Position numbers and translations under genes: made by a program
Notes under the pieces: model-generated
Seen by the model: the letters and a program-made list of their open reading frames with translations, nothing else
What the model was told of the DNA's origin: nothing
The model's database searches: none
NCBI RefSeq assembly: GCF_902459695.1
Contig: NZ_CABPRZ010000001.1
Location: 62,001 to 126,000 of the forward strand
Direction: 5' to 3'
DNA: 64,000 nucleotides
Source: Pandoraea terrae
GTDB lineage: Bacteria; Pseudomonadota; Gammaproteobacteria; Burkholderiales; Burkholderiaceae
Shown: piece after piece, positions 46,440 through 55,081 of the stretch
How positions within the stretch are numbered: position 1 is the stretch's first letter
Layout of the letters: every line of letters starts with the position of its first letter

Positions 46440-47245
46440 TCAAGATCGACCTCTCCGACCGCGCCGCCGTCGTGACCGGCGGCTCCTCCGGCATCGGCCT
46501 GGCGAGCGCCGACCGTCTGCTCGACGCCGGCGCGTCCGTCGCCATCTGCGGGCGTAATGGCGAGCGCCTCGCGCAGGCCGAAGCGCATCTGCGCGAACGC
46601 CATCCGGACGCGCGCCTGATCGCTGCGCAATGCGACGTCCTGTCCGCCGACGGCATGGCGGGCCTGGCCGCCCGGGTGCAGGGCGAATTCGGTCGCGTCG
46701 ACATGCTCGTCAACAACGCCGGACAAGGTCGCGTCTCGAAGTTCGAGGACACGACGGACGAGGCATGGCGCGAAGAACTGGAACTGAAGTATTTCAGCAT
46801 CATTCGTCCGACGCGCGCCTTCCTGCCGATGTTGCGCGATGCGGCACGCGCGCAGGGCCAGGCCGCGATTGTCTGCGTGAACTCGCTGCTTGCCTTGCAG
46901 CCGGAGCCGCACATGGTGGCGACGTCTTCGGCGCGCGCGGGCATTCAGAACCTCGTGCGTTCACTGGCGACGGAATTCGCGCCGGACAACGTGCGCGTCA
47001 ATTCGATTTTGATCGGACTGGTCGAATCAGGCCAATGGCGCCGCCGTTTTGCGGCAGAGGCCGAGCCGGGCCAGAGCTGGGAAGCATGGACCGGCAATCT
47101 GGCACGAAAGAAGCAGATTCAGTTGCAACGCCTGGGGCGGCCCGAAGAAGCCGCATCGGCAATCTTTTTCCTGGCGAGTCCGCTGTCGTCCTATACGACG
47201 GGCAGCCATATCGATGTATCCGGAGGCTTGGCAAGACATGTCTAA
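46436..47245 (+). CDS. SDR-like protein with altered catalytic residues
   Basis: A 269-residue SDR fold protein. The cofactor motif TGGSSGIGLASADRL and NNAGQG box are intact, but after the catalytic-type serine (VCVNSLLALQ) the YxxxK positions read T and R (MVATSSARAG). It may therefore use a different mechanism or have lost oxidoreductase activity. It overlaps the IclR stop by four bases and the ThDP enzyme start by eight, so it is tightly coupled to both. Confidence 0.88.
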   Translation: MIKIDLSDRAAVVTGGSSGIGLASADRLLDAGASVAICGRNGERLAQAEAHLRERHPDARLIAAQCDVLSADGMAGLAARVQGEFGRVDMLVNNAGQGRVSKFEDTTDEAWREELELKYFSIIRPTRAFLPMLRDAARAQGQAAIVCVNSLLALQPEPHMVATSSARAGIQNLVRSLATEFAPDNVRVNSILIGLVESGQWRRRFAAEAEPGQSWEAWTGNLARKKQIQLQRLGRPEEAASAIFFLASPLSSYTTGSHIDVSGGLARHV

Positions 47246-48890
47246 CACCACCACCGTCGGCGAACTGATCGCCGCGTTTCTCGAGCAAAACGGTGTCGCG
47301 ACCGCGTTCGGCGTGATCTCGATTCACAACATGCCGATTCTCGACGCAATTGCACGCCGCGAGAAAATCCGCTACGTCGGCGCGCGCGGCGAAGCCGGCG
47401 CCGTCAACATGGCTGACGGCCTGGCGCGTGTCACGGGCGGTCTCGGTGTTGCCTTCACCAGTACCGGCACAGCCGCGGGCAACGCCGCCGGCGCGATGGT
47501 CGAAGCGCTCACGGCCGGCACGCCGGTGTTGCACATCACGGGGCAGATCGAGACCGAGTATCTGGACCGCGATCTCGCCTATATCCACGAAGCGCCGGAC
47601 CAGCTGACGATGCTGACGTCGATTTCGAAGGCCGCCTTTCGCGTTCGCACCGCCGACACGGCGCTCGCAACGCTGCGCGAGGCCGTGCGTGCCGCGCTGA
47701 CGGCCCCGACAGGCCCGGTCAGCGTGGAAATCCCGATCGATATCCAAGCCGCCGAAATTGCGTGGCCGGCCGACATCGACGCGCCGCATATCCCGGTGCC
47801 GACGCATGACGACGCCCGTGTGGCGCGTCTGGCCGATCAGTTGGCTTCGGCCCGCCGTCCGCTGTTGTGGCTTGGCGGCGGCGCGCGCGGCGCGCAAAGC
47901 GCCGTCAAGCGTCTGGTCGACATGGGCTTTGGCGTCGTGACCAGCGTGCAAGGCCGCGGCATCGTGCCGGAAGATCACGCCGCCACGCTCGGCGCTTTCA
48001 ACGTGCACCCGGCCGTCGAACAGTTCTACAAGACGTGCGACGCGTTGCTCGTCGTCGGTTCGCGTCTGCGCGGCAACGAGACGCTGAAGTACAAGCTCGG
48101 CCTGCCCAAGCCGCTGTATCGCGTCGACGCCGATGCGCTCGCCGACAACCGCGGCTATCACAACGAATTGTTCGTGCACGGCGATTCGGCGTCGGTGCTG
48201 GAGGCCCTAGCAGACCGTCTGGAAGGCCGCATGTCCATCGACCCGGCGTTCCACGCCGACCTGTCGGCCGCACGTGATCGTGCCGTGACGCAAGTCGCCG
48301 AAGGGCTCGGACCGTACCGTGAGCTCGTGGCTGCGCTGCAAGGCGGATTGGGCCGCGACTTCAACTGGGTGCGCGACGTCACGATCTCGAACAGCACGTG
48401 GGGCAACCGTCTGCTGAAGATCTTTTCGCCGCGCGCCGGCGTGCATGCGCTGGGTGGCGGGATTGGCCAGGGCATGCAGATGGGCATCGGCGCGGCGCTG
48501 GCCGGCAATGCCCGCAAGACAGTCGCGCTGTGCGGCGACGGCGGCCTGATGGTCAACGTCGGCGAACTCGTGACCGCCGTGCAGGAGAAGGCGCCGCTCG
48601 TGGTCGTGTTGATGAATGACCAGTGTTATGGCGTCATCCGCAATATTCAGGATGCGCAATACGGCGGCCGCCGCCACTACGTGCAACTGCATCAGCCGGA
48701 TTTCGCAGCGTTCTGCGCGAGCATGGGCCTGACGCACGAACGTATCACGTCGATCGATCAGGCGGAGGGTGCGGTGTCGCGAGCACTGGCCCACGACGGC
48801 CCGGTACTGCTCGAAGTCGACATGCTGTCCGTCGGCAATTTCGCCGCGCACTTCGCCGGCCCGCCGGTGCGGGAGCCCGCTCATGCATGA
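47238..48890 (+). CDS. Thiamine-diphosphate-dependent enzyme, acetolactate synthase-like
   Basis: A 550-residue ThDP enzyme with the three-domain layout of the acetolactate synthase/benzoylformate decarboxylase superfamily. The catalytic glutamate is E52 ([13 protein letters not shown]), and the ThDP/Mg motif is GDGG (about 434) through LMND. Likely acts on a 2-oxo acid, as a decarboxylase or carboligase; its product aldehyde could be taken by the aldehyde dehydrogenase two genes on. The start ATG 47238 overlaps the previous gene. The substrate is unknown. Confidence 0.88.
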   Translation: MSNTTTVGELIAAFLEQNGVATAFGVISIHNMPILDAIARREKIRYVGARGEAGAVNMADGLARVTGGLGVAFTSTGTAAGNAAGAMVEALTAGTPVLHITGQIETEYLDRDLAYIHEAPDQLTMLTSISKAAFRVRTADTALATLREAVRAALTAPTGPVSVEIPIDIQAAEIAWPADIDAPHIPVPTHDDARVARLADQLASARRPLLWLGGGARGAQSAVKRLVDMGFGVVTSVQGRGIVPEDHAATLGAFNVHPAVEQFYKTCDALLVVGSRLRGNETLKYKLGLPKPLYRVDADALADNRGYHNELFVHGDSASVLEALADRLEGRMSIDPAFHADLSAARDRAVTQVAEGLGPYRELVAALQGGLGRDFNWVRDVTISNSTWGNRLLKIFSPRAGVHALGGGIGQGMQMGIGAALAGNARKTVALCGDGGLMVNVGELVTAVQEKAPLVVVLMNDQCYGVIRNIQDAQYGGRRHYVQLHQPDFAAFCASMGLTHERITSIDQAEGAVSRALAHDGPVLLEVDMLSVGNFAAHFAGPPVREPAHA

Positions 48891-49701
48891 AGCCTTGCAT
48901 CGCCCGGTGGACGTCGCGCTGATCGGCTTCGGCGCGATCGGCTCGAAGGTCTACCACGCGTTCGAAGCCGATCCGTTGCTGCGCGTCGGCCACGTGATCG
49001 TGCCGGAAGACGCCGCCGCCCGTGTGCGCGAGTCGGTGGGGGCGGACACGGAAGTCGTGTCGTCGGCTGCGGCGCTGCGCAGCCGTCCGGATTTCGTGCT
49101 CGAGTGCGCGGGGCACAGCGCGCTGTCGTGCCACGTCGTGCCGCTGCTCAAGGCGGGCATCGATTGCGCCGTTGCATCGATCGGCGCCCTGTCGGACGTC
49201 GCGCTGCTTGAAGCGCTGGAAGCGGCGGCACGCGAAGGCGCATCGACCGTCACGCTATTGTCGGGCGCCATCGGCGGTATCGACGCATTGGCCTCGGCGC
49301 GTCACGGCGGGCTCGATGAAGTCGTCTACACGGGACGCAAGCCGCCGCTGGGCTGGCAGGGTACGCCCGCCGAGCAAGTGTGCGATCTCGCGAGACTGAC
49401 GGCGCCCACGGTGATCTTCGAAGGCAGCGCGCGCGATGCGGCCCGGCTGTACCCGAAGAACGCCAACGTGGCCGCCACGATTGCGCTGGCCGGTCTCGGG
49501 CTCGATCGGACGCGCGTGCGCCTGATCGCCGATCCATCGGTGACGCGCAACGTGCATCACATTGCCGCCTCCGGGGCGTTCGGCGAGATGTCGCTCGAGA
49601 TGAGCGGCAAGCCGTTGCCCGATAACCCGAAAACGTCGGCGTTGACGGCGTTTTCCGCGATCCGTGCGCTGCGCAACCGCGTAGCGAACTGCGTGATCTG
49701 A
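48883..49701 (+). CDS. L-aspartate dehydrogenase-like protein
   Basis: A 272-residue protein matching the aspartate dehydrogenase (NadX-type) family: N-terminal [13 protein letters not shown] nucleotide fold, [12 protein letters not shown], and the C-terminal [20 protein letters not shown] with NVHHIAASG. Family members oxidise L-aspartate to oxaloacetate/iminoaspartate with NAD(P)+. In this operon it may instead deaminate a pathway amino acid or make an imine. Start ATG 48883 overlaps the ThDP gene by eight bases. Confidence 0.87.
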   Translation: MHEALHRPVDVALIGFGAIGSKVYHAFEADPLLRVGHVIVPEDAAARVRESVGADTEVVSSAAALRSRPDFVLECAGHSALSCHVVPLLKAGIDCAVASIGALSDVALLEALEAAAREGASTVTLLSGAIGGIDALASARHGGLDEVVYTGRKPPLGWQGTPAEQVCDLARLTAPTVIFEGSARDAARLYPKNANVAATIALAGLGLDRTRVRLIADPSVTRNVHHIAASGAFGEMSLEMSGKPLPDNPKTSALTAFSAIRALRNRVANCVI

Positions 49702-49725
49702 CTTGACGAAGCAGGACCCGCGATC

Positions 49726-51222
49726 ATGAGTCATCAAGATTTGTTGAAAGATTTCCCGAGCGACATCCTGGTCGCGGGCGAGTGGCGTGCCGGTACCGGC
49801 CGCCGTTACGAATCCCTTTACCCGGCCGATCAGAGCGTGAACGCCGAGATCGCTGCCGCCGGCGCGGAAGATGCGCAAGAAGCCGTCGAGGCAGCCGATG
49901 CTGCCTGGCGTCGCGCCGACTGGGCTGGTCTCAAGCCGCACCAGCGCGCCGCCGTGCTGCATCGCGTGGCCGACGGCATCCAGGCCAGGGCTGAAGCGCT
50001 CGCGCATCTGCAACGCCGCGACAACGGCAAGCCGATTTCCGAGACGCGGGCGCTCGTCGCCAGCGCTGCAGGTACATTCCGCTACTTCGCCGCGTGCCTG
50101 GAAACCATCGAGGAAACCCTGACGCCGTCGCGCGGCGATTTCCTGACGATGAGCGTGCACGAACCGCTCGGTGTCGTCGCGGCCATCACGCCCTGGAACT
50201 CGCCGATCGCGTCCGATGCGCAGAAAATTGCGCCGGCACTGGCGGCTGGCAACGCCGTGGTGCTCAAGCCCGCCGAGGTGACGCCGCTCGCGTCGCTCGA
50301 ACTCGGCCGGATCTGCGAGGCCGCCGGCGTGCCGCGCGGCGTGCTGTCGGTATTGCCGGGCAAGGGCTCCGTCATCGGCGATGCGCTGGTCCGTCATCCG
50401 AAGGTCAGGAAAGTGGCCTTCACCGGCGGTACCGAAGTGGGCCGCGGCATTGCGCGCCTTGCGGCGGAAAAGTTGATGCCGGTGTCGCTCGAACTCGGCG
50501 GCAAGTCGCCGACGATCGTGTTTGAAGATGCGGACATCGACCACGCCGTGGCGGGGGTGCTGTATGGCATTTTCAGCTCGTCGGGCGAATCGTGCATTGC
50601 CGGCTCGCGCCTGTTCGTGCATGCGTCGATCTACGACGCCTTCGTGTCGCGTCTTGTGGCCGGCGCAAAGCAGTTGCGCGTGGGCGATCCGCTGCGCGAA
50701 GACACGCAGATGGGGCCGCTCGTGACAGCGTCGCATCGCGAATCGATCGAACGCTACGTGGCAATCGGCCTGGACGAAGGCGGCCGCCTGCTGTGCGGCG
50801 GCGAGCGTCCGACGGGCGAGGGGCGCGAGAACGGCTACTTCTACCAGCCGACGATCATCGCGGGCCTGAGCAACACGGCGCGCATGTGCCAGGAAGAAAT
50901 CTTCGGGCCGGTGCTGGCGGTGATGCCGTTCGAGAGCGAAGCCGATCTGCTGGCCGAAGCGAACGACAGCGTGTTCGGCCTCGCCGCCGGTCTCTGGACG
51001 TGCGACTACAAGCGCGCCTGGCGCATGGCGCGCGCGCTGAACACGGGCACCGTCTGGATCAATACGTACAAGCAGTTCTCCATCTCGACGCCGTTCGGCG
51101 GCTGGAAGGACAGCGGCATGGGGCGTGAGAAGGGCCGTCTCGGCCTGCTGGAATATACCCAACAGAAGAGTCTCTACTGGGGCCTGAATGACCATCCGCT
51201 CGCGTGGGCGGGGCAAGTTTGA
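49726..51222 (+). CDS. Aldehyde dehydrogenase
   Basis: A 498-residue NAD(P)-dependent ALDH-superfamily enzyme. Catalytic Glu256 lies in ELGGKSP and the nucleophile Cys290 in GESCIAGSR; the cofactor motif is FTGGTEVGRG and the start of the catalytic region TPWNSPIA. It should oxidise an aldehyde to an acid in the pathway, and the nearest plausible source is the ThDP enzyme. The subfamily looks betaine/hydroxymuconic-semialdehyde-like but specificity cannot be read. Confidence 0.94.
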   Translation: MSHQDLLKDFPSDILVAGEWRAGTGRRYESLYPADQSVNAEIAAAGAEDAQEAVEAADAAWRRADWAGLKPHQRAAVLHRVADGIQARAEALAHLQRRDNGKPISETRALVASAAGTFRYFAACLETIEETLTPSRGDFLTMSVHEPLGVVAAITPWNSPIASDAQKIAPALAAGNAVVLKPAEVTPLASLELGRICEAAGVPRGVLSVLPGKGSVIGDALVRHPKVRKVAFTGGTEVGRGIARLAAEKLMPVSLELGGKSPTIVFEDADIDHAVAGVLYGIFSSSGESCIAGSRLFVHASIYDAFVSRLVAGAKQLRVGDPLREDTQMGPLVTASHRESIERYVAIGLDEGGRLLCGGERPTGEGRENGYFYQPTIIAGLSNTARMCQEEIFGPVLAVMPFESEADLLAEANDSVFGLAAGLWTCDYKRAWRMARALNTGTVWINTYKQFSISTPFGGWKDSGMGREKGRLGLLEYTQQKSLYWGLNDHPLAWAGQV

Positions 51223-51271
51223 CGTTTGACTGACGGCGTTGCCGTTCCTACTTTTTTTGAGCGAGGCAGAC

Positions 51272-52285
51272 ATGTTGTCGATTCTCCGTGCATCCCTGGC
51301 GCGCCGCGCCGTTCTGGCCGCCGGCCTGGCCACCCTGGCCGGACTTGCTGTGCCGGTCCTGGCGCAACAACCCGGCCAACCGGCGCTGCAGCAGATCACG
51401 TATCTGTTGCCGGCCCCGGCCAACCTGCCGGCGTTTGCACCGCTGATGCTGGCGGACAAGAAGGGCTACTATGCCCAGGAGGGCCTGCAGGTCCGTTTCC
51501 TGACCGTGCAGGGCGGCGCCGACGTCGGTAAGCAATTGGCCTCGGGCAACGGCGATCTGGGCGGCGGCCTCGGCGACACGCCGATCGTGCTGCGTCCGAA
51601 CGGCATTCCGATCAAGGGCGTGGCGCTGCTCGGCGGCCGTACGCTGCACCAGCTGGTCACGCGTAACGACGCGAACATCAAGTCGCCGGCCGACCTGAAG
51701 GGCAAGACGATCACCGTTCTCGCGTATCAGGACACCGGCTTCTATGCCACGCTGGGCTTGCTCGCCAGCGCCGGGCTCACGCGTAATGACGCGCACATTC
51801 AGGGCGCGGGCCCGGCCGGCGTCTGGCAGCAGGTCGCGGCCGGCAAGGCCGAAGTGATGGTCGGCACGCCCGAGTGGGGCATGAACATCGAGAACGCCGG
51901 CGTGAAGATTACGATGACGTCGACCGACAAATATTTCCCGGGCATGGCGCAGGCGATCCTGGCGTCGGATGAAACCGTGGCCAAACGCCCGGACATGATC
52001 CGCAAGTTCGTGCATGCCACGCTGCGCGCTGTCGGCGAAATCATGAAGGATCCGGCGAGCGCCACGCGCGATTACGTCGCCGCGGTGCCGGCCTACAAGG
52101 GCAAGGAGGCTGAAATCGAAAAAGTGCTGACGTACTACGCCCGCAATGTGTACCCGGGCCAGGCGCGTCTGGGCGCTTTCGATCCGGCGCGCGTGCAGAA
52201 GCTGCAGGATTTCTACTTCGCCGAAAAAGTGATCCGCGAGAAGACGAATCCCGCGGACCTGTACACCAACCAGTTCGTGCAATAA
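51272..52285 (+). CDS. ABC transporter substrate-binding protein, NMT1/SsuA type
   Basis: A 337-residue periplasmic binding protein with a signal peptide (cleavage near VLAQQ, about residue 32). The mature part has ANLPAFAPLMLADKKGYYAQ and VQGGADVGKQLASGNGDLG, the standard opening of NMT1/THI5-like binding proteins, followed by ADLKGKTITV. It is probably the receptor for the ATPase-permease pair encoded 9 kb upstream in the same cluster. The start at 51272 was chosen from the signal peptide; an upstream frame extends to 51239. Confidence 0.9.
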   Translation: MLSILRASLARRAVLAAGLATLAGLAVPVLAQQPGQPALQQITYLLPAPANLPAFAPLMLADKKGYYAQEGLQVRFLTVQGGADVGKQLASGNGDLGGGLGDTPIVLRPNGIPIKGVALLGGRTLHQLVTRNDANIKSPADLKGKTITVLAYQDTGFYATLGLLASAGLTRNDAHIQGAGPAGVWQQVAAGKAEVMVGTPEWGMNIENAGVKITMTSTDKYFPGMAQAILASDETVAKRPDMIRKFVHATLRAVGEIMKDPASATRDYVAAVPAYKGKEAEIEKVLTYYARNVYPGQARLGAFDPARVQKLQDFYFAEKVIREKTNPADLYTNQFVQ

Positions 52286-52294
52286 GGACCGGCC

Positions 52295-52621
52295 ATGAGC
52301 CAAACGCCCGAGACGATGCTGCTGACGGTTTTCCTGAAGCATGATCAATCGAACAATCTCGACGATTTTCAGGCACGCCTGAAGGCCGCCGACTGGTGGG
52401 AGCGCTTCCCGCCCGAAGGCGTGCGGGTGGTGTCGTGGACGGTGGCAATGGGCTTCGGCCAGATTGTCACGCTCGAACTGCCGCCGCATCTGCTGCCCGT
52501 CGTCAACGTCGAACTGGAACGTTCGGCGTGGGGCGTGTTCCGCACCGAATGCTATCCGACTTATGACTTCGTCCCCGTCCACGCGCGTATTCGTGAACGG
52601 GTTCGCAATGGAGGGAAATGA
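52295..52621 (+). CDS. Small conserved-looking protein of unknown function
   Basis: A 108-residue protein (MSQTPETMLLTVFLKHDQSN...) with no signal peptide or helix. Alternating hydrophobic stretches (VRVVSWTVAMGFGQIVTLEL) suggest a ferredoxin-like or dimeric alpha-beta-barrel fold. It begins nine bases after the binding-protein gene and overlaps the next small gene by four bases, so it is part of the operon. I do not recognise the family; an accessory role for the oxygenase is a guess. Confidence 0.75.
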   Translation: MSQTPETMLLTVFLKHDQSNNLDDFQARLKAADWWERFPPEGVRVVSWTVAMGFGQIVTLELPPHLLPVVNVELERSAWGVFRTECYPTYDFVPVHARIRERVRNGGK

Positions 52622-52839
52622 TGGACCGATATCTCGAACCGCATCAAGCGCGGCGCCATGAGCCGACGCAATATGAAAGCCTGCTCGGCGACAGCATCGA
52701 GCGCGCCTACGCGCAAGGCATCCACGATCTGAACGGCCTCGTCGCTTATCTGAACCGCGTGGGCCCGGGCCCGCAGGAAGGCGATGCGTGGACGGAAGAC
52801 GGATTTGCCAAGGAAATGGCCCGTCTGGCCGAAGAGTAA
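52618..52839 (+). CDS. Recombinase-like helix-turn-helix small protein
   Basis: A 73-residue protein (MMDRYLEPHQARRHEPTQYE, then GIHDLNGLVAYLNRVGP, WTEDGFAKEMARLAEE). It resembles the small proteins annotated as recombinase-like helix-turn-helix domain proteins that occur next to Rieske oxygenase genes. No recombination function is implied; the role is unknown. It overlaps the previous gene (ATGA) and is 61 bases before the oxygenase. Confidence 0.75.
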   Translation: MMDRYLEPHQARRHEPTQYESLLGDSIERAYAQGIHDLNGLVAYLNRVGPGPQEGDAWTEDGFAKEMARLAEE

Positions 52840-52900
52840 GCGCGGCAGCGTCCGACGCCCCCGACAAGTCGAAGCGAAGATTGAAGCGAAGAGGTCCCCC

Positions 52901-53923
52901 ATGACTACGCACCAGCCCGTCATTACCGCCGATGCCATCCTGGAACGCGGTTTGAAGAATTTGTGGTATCCCATTTGTCCGTCGTCGATGATCGGCCGCG
53001 AGCCGGTATCGCTGCGCCGTTTGGGCAAGAAACTCGTGTTCTGGCGCGACCAGGACAACAAGGTTTATGCGCTTGACGACCATTGCCCGCATCGCGGCGC
53101 GCCGTTGTCGAAAGGCATCGTGATGGGTGACCGCATCGCCTGCGGCTATCACGGCGTGCAAGTGCGTTGCGACGGTGTCGTCACGCGTGTGCCGGGCAGC
53201 CCGGGCTGCAAGCTCGAAGGCTCGCGCGCCACGCAGGCGTATCACGTTGAAGAACGCAATGGCGCGGTCTTCATGTACAACGCCGACGTTCACGTCGAAA
53301 CGCCGCCCGCGCTCGTGCTGCCGGACGAACTCACGACTGCCGAATATTCGTCGTTCCTGTGCTACACCGAATGGAAGGGCGACTACCGTTACGTGCTCGA
53401 CAACGTGATGGACCCGATGCACGGCACGTTCCTGCACAAGCAATCGCACTCGATGGCCGAGGGCGACAACACTGCCGCCTTCCGCATCCGCGACACGGAG
53501 CAGGGCTTCGTGTTCGAGAAAGAAGGTCAGCGCGACGTCAACTTCGACTGGACCGAGTGGGCCGACACCGGTATCCACTGGATGCGTCTTGAAATTCCGT
53601 ATCCGAAGACGGGCGGCCCTGGCGGCAATTTCATCATCGTCGGCAGCTACACGCCGATCGGCCCGAACATGGCCGCCGTGTTCCACTGGCGCTGCCGCAA
53701 GGTCGATGGCTGGCAGCGCGATACATGGCGCTTCCTGTATCGCAGCCGTCTTGAGGCGCGTCACTGGGCCGTGCTCGAGCAGGACCGGGTGATGCTCGAA
53801 GACATGGAGCCGGACGCCAATCAGCATGAACACCTGTATCAGCATGACATGGGCATCGTGCGTCTGCGCCGTCACATGAAGAACCTGGCGAAGGCCGAAC
53901 TCGAACGGATGCAGAACGCGTGA
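52901..53923 (+). CDS. Rieske non-haem iron oxygenase
   Basis: A 340-residue terminal oxygenase of the single-subunit (phthalate/vanillate-type) group. The Rieske cluster ligands are Cys62, His64, Cys81 and His84 (CPHRG and CGYHG); the mononuclear iron site lies in NVMDPMHGTFLH (Asp171, His174, His179 region). It would hydroxylate, dihydroxylate or demethylate an aromatic or amine substrate using electrons from the reductase encoded just downstream. Start ATG 52901 follows gaggtcccc. Confidence 0.94.
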   Translation: MTTHQPVITADAILERGLKNLWYPICPSSMIGREPVSLRRLGKKLVFWRDQDNKVYALDDHCPHRGAPLSKGIVMGDRIACGYHGVQVRCDGVVTRVPGSPGCKLEGSRATQAYHVEERNGAVFMYNADVHVETPPALVLPDELTTAEYSSFLCYTEWKGDYRYVLDNVMDPMHGTFLHKQSHSMAEGDNTAAFRIRDTEQGFVFEKEGQRDVNFDWTEWADTGIHWMRLEIPYPKTGGPGGNFIIVGSYTPIGPNMAAVFHWRCRKVDGWQRDTWRFLYRSRLEARHWAVLEQDRVMLEDMEPDANQHEHLYQHDMGIVRLRRHMKNLAKAELERMQNA

Positions 53924-54060
53924 ACGCCGCCTCCGAACACCTCAGCGTGCGCCGCATTCGCAGCGATGCTGGTGAAGGTGAGCGGGCTGGGTTTCCGGAG
54001 TTGCGTGTCGCGATCGAGGCGTTCGCGCGTCTCGACATCGATTTGTCACATGTTGTTTGA
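53920..54060 (+). CDS. Possible 46-residue coupled small protein
   Basis: A GTG overlapping the oxygenase stop (GTGA) opens a 46-codon frame (VNAASEHLSVRRIRSD, then GEGERAGFPELRVAIEAFAR, ending LSHVV) that closes exactly one base before the reductase ATG. Its perfect fit between two genes suggests translation, but it could also be a chance frame or a relic. No family recognised. Confidence 0.35.
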   Translation: MNAASEHLSVRRIRSDAGEGERAGFPELRVAIEAFARLDIDLSHVV

Positions 54061-55053
54061 ATGAGCCGCGATATGAGCAGCAAGCAAACCCTGTCGGCCA
54101 TGGTGCGCACCCTCCGCTATGAAGCGGAGGGCATCATGAGCATCGAACTCGTTCCCAACGACGACACGAATGCATCGGCCCAGCCAGCATTCCCGCCGTT
54201 CACCCCCGGTGCGCACATCGATCTGCATTTGCCGAGCGGGCTGGTGCGCTCGTATTCGCTCGTGAATGCGCCCCACGAGCCGAACCGTTACGTGCTCGGC
54301 ATCCTGGCCGATCCGAAGAGCCGCGGCGGTTCGCGTTTCATCCACGACAATTTCCGCGTCGGCATGACGCTCGAGATTTCGCCGCCGCGCAATCATTTCG
54401 AGCTGGTTGAAGACGCCGCGCACACGGTGCTGGTGGCCGGCGGCATCGGCGTTACGCCGATCCTGTGCATGTACCGTCGTTTGCTCGAACTCGGCCGCAG
54501 CGTCCAGTTGGTGTATTGCGCCCGTAGCGTGAAGGGCGCGGCGTTCCTCGAGGAGATTGAAGCGCTCGGCGGCGACGTGGTGTGCTATTTCGACGAACAG
54601 AATGGCGGCAAGCCGACATCGCTTGCCCAATATCTGGACGATCAACCCGCAGGCACGCATGCGTACTGTTGCGGTCCCGGTGTCATGCTCGATGCGTTTG
54701 AGTCGGCCTGCGCCAATGCCGGCATCGCCGACGTGCACGTCGAGCGTTTCGCCCCCGCGCCCGATGCGCCGGCGCCCGCGACGACGTCGGGCTATGTCGT
54801 CAAGCTCGCGAAATCGAACAAGGAAGTGACGGTGTCTGCGGGTGCGACATTGCTCGACACGCTACTGGCGGCGGGCATCAACGCCGACCACAGCTGCATG
54901 GAGGGTGTGTGCGGTGCGTGCGAGACGCGTGTGCTTGAGGGCTGCCCCGATCACCGCGATTCCGTGCTGAGCGCGAAGGAGCGCGAGTCGGGCAAGGTGA
55001 TGATGATCTGCGTTTCGGGCTGCAAGGGCGATCGGCTCGTGCTGGACCTGTAA
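54061..55053 (+). CDS. Oxygenase reductase (PDR/VanB type)
   Basis: A 330-residue flavin and 2Fe-2S reductase that feeds electrons to the Rieske oxygenase. Domain order is a flavin-binding barrel (VRSYSLVNAP), a nicotinamide-binding domain (LVAGGIGVTPILCMYRRL, YCCGPGVMLDAF) and a C-terminal plant-type ferredoxin (CMEGVCGACETRV with a later CVSGC), the phthalate dioxygenase reductase layout. The ATG at 54061 directly follows a small coupled ORF; an ATG at 54073 is also possible. Confidence 0.93.
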   Translation: MSRDMSSKQTLSAMVRTLRYEAEGIMSIELVPNDDTNASAQPAFPPFTPGAHIDLHLPSGLVRSYSLVNAPHEPNRYVLGILADPKSRGGSRFIHDNFRVGMTLEISPPRNHFELVEDAAHTVLVAGGIGVTPILCMYRRLLELGRSVQLVYCARSVKGAAFLEEIEALGGDVVCYFDEQNGGKPTSLAQYLDDQPAGTHAYCCGPGVMLDAFESACANAGIADVHVERFAPAPDAPAPATTSGYVVKLAKSNKEVTVSAGATLLDTLLAAGINADHSCMEGVCGACETRVLEGCPDHRDSVLSAKERESGKVMMICVSGCKGDRLVLDL

Positions 55054-55081
55054 GCGCAAACGACTGGATAAACGAACGACC

